Below are positions 58,733-64,000 of a stretch of 64,000 nucleotides of DNA, in pieces; within the stretch, counting starts at the first letter, position 1, and each line of letters opens with the position of its first letter. Below the pieces are notes generated by a model. The model did not search any database. It had not been told where the DNA came from and saw nothing but the letters and a program-made list of their open reading frames with translations. Origin of the DNA: Clostridium sp. NkU-1 (GTDB lineage: Bacteria > Bacillota_A > Clostridia > Lachnospirales > Lachnospiraceae); assembly GCA_001312405.1 (NCBI GenBank), contig BBDR01000009.1, positions 62,001 through 126,000 of the forward strand. The letters are read 5' to 3'. Made by a program: the position numbers and the translations under genes.

Positions 58733-58737
58733 ATATG

Positions 58738-59518
58738 TTAGTCGATTTCCGTTAGATTCCTTACGGACTTTTCGATCGCTCCAACAAGCTCATGGATCCT
58801 TTGATAGACAGCTCCGGAGCTTTTTGATATATCTCCAAACTCTCTGGCAACCACGGCAAAGCTACCCCTGCTTCTCCAGCCCTGGCGGCTTCAATGGAGG
58901 CGTTGATGGAAAGGATATTTTCCATGGAGGCAACATTCTGGAGATCACGGGTTTTATTTGTCACTTCGCTTAAGGATCTTTGGATGTTTCCTATTTCGGA
59001 ATCAAGAACGTTGTTTCTTTTTTGTGTAATGGCCTTAATATATTCAAGATTGACCAGCTGGTTTACGATGTTTCCCAGCATTTGGGCGGAAGCCTGGATC
59101 ATGTGCTCGGACCGGACAGGAATCTTTTTAAGTGCGTCCACATAGGAAGCTTCGTTTACGCCGATTTCTCTTGCAATGCTTCGGAATTTTTCTTCCTCCG
59201 GTTCTTTCGGGAGAACTTGTCCACCTATGACAGCGCCCACTTTTTCACCGTTTATGATGATGTCGGTGGAAAAGTCCATAAGGCCTGCATGGCAGAAATA
59301 GGCTCCGCTTCCTTCCGCATCGCACTTCTGGCACCGCTGGAGGCCTTCCTGGCTCCCTCTGGTGTATTTCATACAGAAATCAGAAAAATTACTTCCCTTT
59401 GTTATGTAATTGCCTTCTGCGTCCAGCGTAATGGCTGCCAGGCCGGTGGAGTCGGAAAATTGATCCTGGATTTTTTTGCAAAGCATTTAGATCAATGAAT
59501 TTTTTTGATGTCAATCAT
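58738..59518 (-). CDS. PocR-domain sensor with short chemoreceptor-like helix region (several frameshifts)
   Basis: The N-terminal PocR ligand-binding domain reads, after correcting two A-runs near 59471 and 59501, MIDIKKFIDLNALQKIQDQF, SDSTGLAAITLDAEGNYITK, RCQKCDAEGSGAYFCHAGLM and DFSTDIIINGEKVGAVIGGQ. The Cys pairs are typical of PocR domains. The C-terminal ~80 residues (SMENILSINASIEAARAGEA, GRGFAVVAREFGDISKSS) match the hairpin of methyl-accepting chemotaxis signalling domains but are very short. An indel near 58870 splits this motif. No membrane segment is present, so it is a cytoplasmic receptor of about 258 aa. Ligand unknown. Confidence 0.82.
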
Positions 59519-59690
59519 ACTCTTTTTGCCGCCCTTTCTGTAGTAAAGTGCTATACAACTTTTATGTATAATATTATATAATATTGGAGAAGGAATTACA
59601 AGCAAGTAATCGAGCAAAAGACGAAAAGAAATGAATACACGCCATAAAAGGTGGTACGGTGTTAAAAGGAAATGGAAGAGGATTAAGATT

Positions 59691-60327
59691 ATGGATAGCG
59701 ACCGATTGTACCGGGTAAAAAAAGAAGATGTGGAAAAATTAAAGGAACTGCTGACAGAATGCTTTGCCGGAGATCCGCTTTATTGCAGCCTGATCCCTGA
59801 CGGAAACACCAGGAGCCGTCTGCTCCCGGAATTATTTGAATGTGATATGGAGGAATTTTTAGAAACTTGTGAAATATATGCCGACAGCCCGGAAATTAAC
59901 GGGATCCTTGTGGTGGATGATGAATCCCAGCCTTACAATGCCTTTCATTACTATCTGGCAGAAGCAGCCGCCCTTTTAAAAACGGACGGCTATCTGATCA
60001 AGGAAGATCCTTCTTTAAAAACATTCTGGAATTTTTTTCCAGGGAAGGGATTATTTGAATTCCAGCTGGACGGACCGGCTTGACCAGGAGAAACGGCTGC
60101 ACATCATTTATCTGGCTGTGCGCCCTGCCGTTCAGCATCATGGAATATCCTCTCTCCTGTTAAGGGAAGCCATTGACTACGCAGATAAAAATAAGCTCAT
60201 GATTTCCCTGGAAACACACAATGAAAGCAATGTACAGTTTTATGAACATTTCGGCTTCAAGGTCTTCAGCATTGTGGAAAAGCGTTTTCATTTAAAACAA
60301 TACTGCATGGTCCGGGAAATAAAATAA
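59691..60327 (+). CDS. GNAT-family N-acetyltransferase (one frameshift)
   Basis: This protein of about 212 aa begins MDSDRLYRVKKEDVEKLKEL. The C-terminal GNAT core is LHIIYLAVRPAVQHHGISSL, the acetyl-CoA loop (V-P-x-x-Q-x-x-G-I/L), followed by LLREAIDYADKNKLMISLET and NVQFYEHFGFKVFSI, motif B. The frame breaks near 60058-60070 between FPGKGLF and SSWTDRLDQEKR. The substrate is not predictable. ATG 59691 is chosen over upstream starts because of the GAAGAGGAT just before it. Its stop is only three bases from the stop of the convergent GNAT gene. Confidence 0.85.
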
Positions 60328-60330
60328 TGC

Positions 60331-61095
60331 TTAGTATAGATAGTAGGACAGGCTTTCCGTAATTTGAAAGCCTGCCTTTTTATATATTGCCATGGCAGGG
60401 GCATTTTGGCCGGACACCTGAAGAGAAAGCTTTTTCAGTTTTTCAGAGCCAGGCAGGGAAAAGCAGGTTTCCAAAAGCAGATAAAGGCAGGCGCTGCCAA
60501 GCCCCTGGTTCCGTAAATTTTCCGAAATTTCAAACCCGTAAAAATAGGCGCTCCGTCCCCTGAAATCCAGGTAACAGGAGCCTACAGGGGTGTCCTTTAT
60601 CAGAAAGGTACAAAGGGAAGGGCCTTCATCATCAGAAGCCATAGAGAGCGTAAGAGACGCAGAAAAACGGTTGTCTTTAGCCAGACCGGTTTTCAAAAAA
60701 GCGGAAGCAGAAAGCGCCATTAAATGCTCCTGATACCAAAGGGAGGCTCCTATGGCATTAAGGGTTTGGACAGTATCCTCACAGGTCTCATCCACAGGGA
60801 AGACCAGGTCACTGTCATCCGTTTCCTTCAGCAGTTCTTCCAGAAGCATCCTGAAATGTCCTTTCTGCCTGTTTGGCGGAAGGGTATAAGCGCAGCATTC
60901 ATAGTCCCCGTTTTCATTAAAAAAAGCGGAAAGGGCGGATAAGAGGCTGGCTTCGTCGTATAATAAGTAAAAGATACAGTCCTCATCCATAGGAAAGGTG
61001 ATAGAAATATGGTCATGTTTTCTGCAGGTTTCCTGCAGGCGGTGCAAGTCGCTGATTTGGGTTTTGCTGGGGGTTTTTGTTCGTATCATATTCAT
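60331..61095 (-). CDS. GNAT-family N-acetyltransferase
   Basis: This 254-aa protein appears to hold two GNAT-like halves. The C-terminal one has the full signature: VGSCYLDFRGRSAYFYGFEI, SENLRNQGLGSACLYLLLET (acetyl-CoA loop Q-G-x-G-x-A) and LQVSGQNAPAMAIYKKAGFQ. The N-terminal half (SDLHRLQETCRKHDHISITF, CAYTLPPNRQKGHFRMLLEE) resembles a degenerate copy with an N-R-x-K-G-x-F-R loop. ATG 61095 is preferred because CAGGAG lies upstream; the in-frame extension further upstream is intergenic sequence. The frame is intact. Confidence 0.87.
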   Translation of the reverse strand: MNMIRTKTPSKTQISDLHRLQETCRKHDHISITFPMDEDCIFYLLYDEASLLSALSAFFNENGDYECCAYTLPPNRQKGHFRMLLEELLKETDDSDLVFPVDETCEDTVQTLNAIGASLWYQEHLMALSASAFLKTGLAKDNRFSASLTLSMASDDEGPSLCTFLIKDTPVGSCYLDFRGRSAYFYGFEISENLRNQGLGSACLYLLLETCFSLPGSEKLKKLSLQVSGQNAPAMAIYKKAGFQITESLSYYLY

Positions 61096-61330
61096 GGCTG
61101 GACTCCTGGTTCGTTTTCGTATAGTATAGGGTATCTGAACTTGCAGCGCAAGTGAAGATAAAAGGGGCGTTCTGTGCCCCGTCCATCCGATTACCGGAAG
61201 TGTTTTTGGCTTCCGATAATATAATACAATAAAAATATCAAAATTCAATAAAATATTTCCATATTGCTGATTGTCTCTTTCAAATTTGGGTGATAGAATA
61301 AACACAAGTGAAGGAGTTGGAGGGATTTAT

Positions 61331-63114
61331 TTGAAAAAGAGAGAAGAAATACCGGTTTGCGATACATGGAACCTGGCGGACATTCTGCCGTCTGAGAGTG
61401 CATGGGAGGATCTGTTCCGCGAAACAGAACGCTCGCTTTCAGGTTATAAAAGTTATGAAGGACATCTGGCAGATTCTGGCGAGGTGCTTTTTTTCCTGTC
61501 TGAAGTTTGATGAAGAGGTATCCCTGAAAATAGAAACATTATTCGTATACGGAAGGCAGAAATCCGACGAAGATACGGGCAATGCCAGGTATCAGGAATT
61601 TTCCTCCAGGGCAAGGTCCCTTTCCTATGAGGCGGCTGGGCTGTCGTCATTTTTGATACCGGAAATCCTGGAGATACCGGAGGAAACCCTTGACCGGTAC
61701 CGGAAGAACACGCCGGAGCTTAAACGTTATGACAGGACCTTTGAAATTATTTTAAAGAAGAAGGCCCATACGTTATCAGCCCTATGGAAGCCCTGCTGGC
61801 AAAATCCATGGAAGCCACATCAGCCCCTTCCGAAATCTTTAATATGTTTAACAATGCGGATGTAAAATTTCCTGAAATAATGGATGAAAAGAATCAGCCG
61901 GTCAGGATCACTCATGGAAATTATGTTGCCCTTATGGAAAAGCAGGACAGAAGGGTGAGAAAGTCCGCGTTTGAGGCTTTGTACAGCGTCTATGGACAGT
62001 TTAGCAATACCCTGGCTGCGACTTTTTCTTCCAATGTGAAACAGGCGGCTTTTTACGCCAAGGCAAGAAATTATTCCTCTGCCAGAGCCCATTCTCTTGG
62101 AGAGAATGAGATTCCGGAGGAAGTGTATGATAATCTCATAAAAGCAGTTCATGAGGGGCTGCCAGACCTCCATGGATATGTAAACATCAGAAAGAAGGCC
62201 CTTGGGGTAGACGAACTGCATATGTATGACCTTTATGTACCATGGTTTCAAGGGAAGAGCGTAAAATTACCTTTGAGGAAGCCAAGGCCATGGTGCTGGA
62301 GGGCCTTAAGCCTCTGGGAGAGGAATACTTGTCTCTTTTAAGAGAAGGCTTCAGCAACCGGTGGATTGATGTATATGAAAATGAAGGAAAACGGAGCGGT
62401 GCTTATTCCTGGGGAGTTTACGGAAGCCATCCCTATGTGCTCTTAAACTTTAATGGAACTCTTGACAGTGTATTTACCCTGGCTCATGAGATGGGGCATG
62501 CGCTCCATAGCTGGTTTTCCGATAAAAACCAGACCTATGTTGATGCAGGATATAAGATTTTTGTGGCGGAGGTGGCTTCTACCTGCAATGAAGCGCTGCT
62601 CATCCGTCATCTATTGGAAACCACGTCAGATAAAAAGGAACGGGCTTACCTTGTAAATCATTTTATGGACAGTTTCCGTGGGACTCTTTACCGGCAGGCC
62701 ATGTTTGCGGAGTTTGAAGCAGAAACCCATCGTCTGGCAGGGGAAGGAGAGGTGCTCACTGCGGAAGTCCTTTGCAGGATATATCACCGGCTGAATGAGG
62801 AGTATTTTGGCCCTAATATGGTGGTCGATCAGGAAATCGATTATGAATGGTCCAGAATCTCGCATTTTTATACACCGTTTTACGTATACCAGTATGCCAC
62901 AGGGTTTTCGGCTGCCATTGCGATCAGCAGCAGGATTCTTAAGGGAGATGAGAATGCGGTAAAGGGATATTATGAATTTTTAAGCGGCGGAAATTCCATG
63001 ACTCCCATAGACTTATTAAAGCTGTGCGGCGTTGACATGGGGACAGCTGAACCGGTGAAGGACGCACTCCAGGTATTTGCCGGGCTTTTGGAAGAAATGA
63101 GCCGGCTTATTTAA
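61331..63114 (+). CDS. pepF: Oligoendopeptidase F (three frameshifts)
   Basis: PepF is an M3-family zinc endopeptidase for peptides of about 7-17 residues in the cytoplasm. It starts at TTG 61331 after GAAGGAGTTGGAGGG with MKKREEIPVCDTWNLADILP. Frames break at a T-run near 61490, near 61778 (before MEALLAKSMEATSAPSEIFN) and near 62245 (before the REERKITFEEAKAMVLEGL segment). The zinc site is FTLAHEMGHALHSWFSDKNQ, with the third ligand in FVAEVASTCNEALLIRHLLE. The tail FYVYQYATGFSAAIAISSRI is typical. The repaired length is about 595 aa, normal for the family. Confidence 0.92.
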
Positions 63115-63153
63115 GTCCGGTGGTTGGATAGAGGAGAGGGGAGCAGAGCAGGT

Positions 63154-63927
63154 ATGAATCTGTATCAGATGATATTTAAAAGAAGATCGATCAGGAAATT
63201 TAAGAAGGAAGAAGTCCCGGGGCAGCTGTTAAAGGACATTCTTTATTTTGGGGAAAATATACCAAGGCTGCACGGGGATATTCAGATTAAGCTGGGAATA
63301 AGTGAAAATATGGAAGAGCATTTGCCTGTTAAGGGACTGTGGAAGGTGGAGGCTCCTTATTATCTGGTGTTTTACTCCGAGGAGAAGGAGGGATATCTGG
63401 CAAACGCAGGATATGTGCTGGAGCATGTTCTTTTATATATGACAGGAAAAGGGCTTGGTACCTGTTATCTGGGGAACACCAAGGTTCCGGAGCCTGGTCC
63501 GACAGGGTTAAAGCAGGTAATTGTAGTTGCCTTTGGATATCCCAAAACCCTGCTTTACCGTGACCCTGCAACGGCAAAGCGGCTTCCTTTAAAGGAATTA
63601 TGCGTGTTTAAGGAAGAAGCAGGAGAATCTTTAAAGAATATATTAAAGGCTGTCCGCCTTGCTCCGTCGGCCATGAATACCCAGCCCTGGCGTTTTATCG
63701 TTTATCGTGATAAAATCTATGTATTTTCCTGCAGGGAATTCCTGCCGTCATCTTCTTTTGTGTCCATGCGGGAAATCTGCATGGGGATCATGCTTGCTCA
63801 TTTGACCATTGCTGCAGAAGAAATGTGGATGAATGTAAAGCTGGAAGCAGAGGAAGCCATGGAGAAAAAGTCTTATAAAAGCGGGGCATATGTAACTACG
63901 GCATTTTTAAAAGAGTATAAAGGCTGA
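63154..63927 (+). CDS. Nitroreductase-family protein, long form
   Basis: The 257-aa protein begins MNLYQMIFKRRSIRKFKKEE, the FMN-phosphate-binding opening of the nitroreductase family. A middle segment has YMTGKGLGTCYLGNTKVPEP. The second half has AVRLAPSAMNTQPWRFIVYR, the A-PSA-N-QPW flavin motif normally found near the N-terminus, and LAHLTIAAEEMWM. The order matches the two-domain TM1586-like nitroreductases. ATG 63154 lies close after GAGCAGG. It follows pepF by 39 bases and may be co-transcribed. The frame is intact. Confidence 0.86.
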   Translation: MNLYQMIFKRRSIRKFKKEEVPGQLLKDILYFGENIPRLHGDIQIKLGISENMEEHLPVKGLWKVEAPYYLVFYSEEKEGYLANAGYVLEHVLLYMTGKGLGTCYLGNTKVPEPGPTGLKQVIVVAFGYPKTLLYRDPATAKRLPLKELCVFKEEAGESLKNILKAVRLAPSAMNTQPWRFIVYRDKIYVFSCREFLPSSSFVSMREICMGIMLAHLTIAAEEMWMNVKLEAEEAMEKKSYKSGAYVTTAFLKEYKG

Positions 63928-63956
63928 TAAGATCGATCTGCTGGTACAGAAAGAAA

Positions 63957-63990
63957 GGGAAGACCCTGAAAATGGGGGTCTTCCCTTTTT
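63957..63990 (+). terminator. Intrinsic terminator at the right end
   Basis: GGGAAGACCC (63957-63966) is exactly complementary to 63976-63985 and followed by TTTTT. Confidence 0.88.
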
Positions 63991-64000
63991 GTCTGTTCTG

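Overview
The window looks like chromosome of a spore-forming, low-to-medium GC member of the Firmicutes, most likely a Lachnospiraceae clostridium of the Lacrimispora / Clostridium cluster XIVa type (inference from gene content: spoIIA-spoVA sporulation cluster, DUF1836, YerC/TrpR-like protein, Rex, AGGAGG-type ribosome binding sites, GH67 xylan-side-chain utilisation). I see no rRNA, tRNA, CRISPR array or intact prophage. The only mobile DNA is a degraded IS110-type transposase near 9.3-9.7 kb.

Layout. 1-7.7 kb: a glucuronoxylan utilisation cluster (end of a Gfo/Idh-type oxidoreductase, GH67 alpha-glucuronidase, sugar ABC transporter with lipoprotein and two permeases, sialate-O-acetylesterase-like SGNH esterase). 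7.8-16 kb: an accessory stretch with a transglutaminase-like protein fused to a duplicated solute-binding-protein fragment, IS110 remains, a large leucine-rich-repeat surface protein, a nitroreductase and an orphan ABC solute-binding lipoprotein. 16-21.7 kb: HAD phosphatase, YerC, DUF1836, RidA, FolC, a 46-aa protein and a TPR membrane protein. 21.9-26.7 kb: spoIIAA-spoIIAB-sigF, a 53-aa membrane protein and spoVAA-AB-AC-AD-AE, followed by a convergent class A penicillin-binding protein. 29.7-36.5 kb: YigZ, TypA/BipA, an SSB-like protein, a CobO-type ATP:corrinoid adenosyltransferase, then a lysine riboswitch with terminator in front of dapA and dapB. 37-43.4 kb: purine genes purC, purF, purB, a LysR regulator and purA. 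43.5-52 kb: amidinotransferase-like enzyme, MerR regulator, choline-binding-like wall protein, MocR regulator divergent from azlCD, and an ABC-F protein. 52.3-64 kb: Rex, NAD(P)HX repair enzyme, alanine racemase, an EndoA/MazF toxin, CorC/HlyC protein, YebC, PocR-type sensor, two GNAT acetyltransferases, oligoendopeptidase F and a nitroreductase.

About 35 of roughly 58 genes, including indispensable ones (sigF, dapA, folC, purA, purC), are interrupted by one- or two-base indels. Nearly all lie in A/T runs of 6-8 (one base too long) or in short G/C runs (one base too short). I read this as uncorrected sequencing error rather than gene decay, and I give gene extents that span the breaks.

The most interesting non-genic signal is a dispersed, roughly 50-85 bp leader repeat that ends in the Shine-Dalgarno sequence of five unrelated genes (DUF1836, PBP1A, dapB, purF, ABC-F), always in the sense orientation. 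It is flanked by GAGGAAA direct repeats and is tandemly duplicated once. A second, unrelated 42-bp hairpin repeat occurs twice, 54 kb apart, with differences concentrated in its stem.
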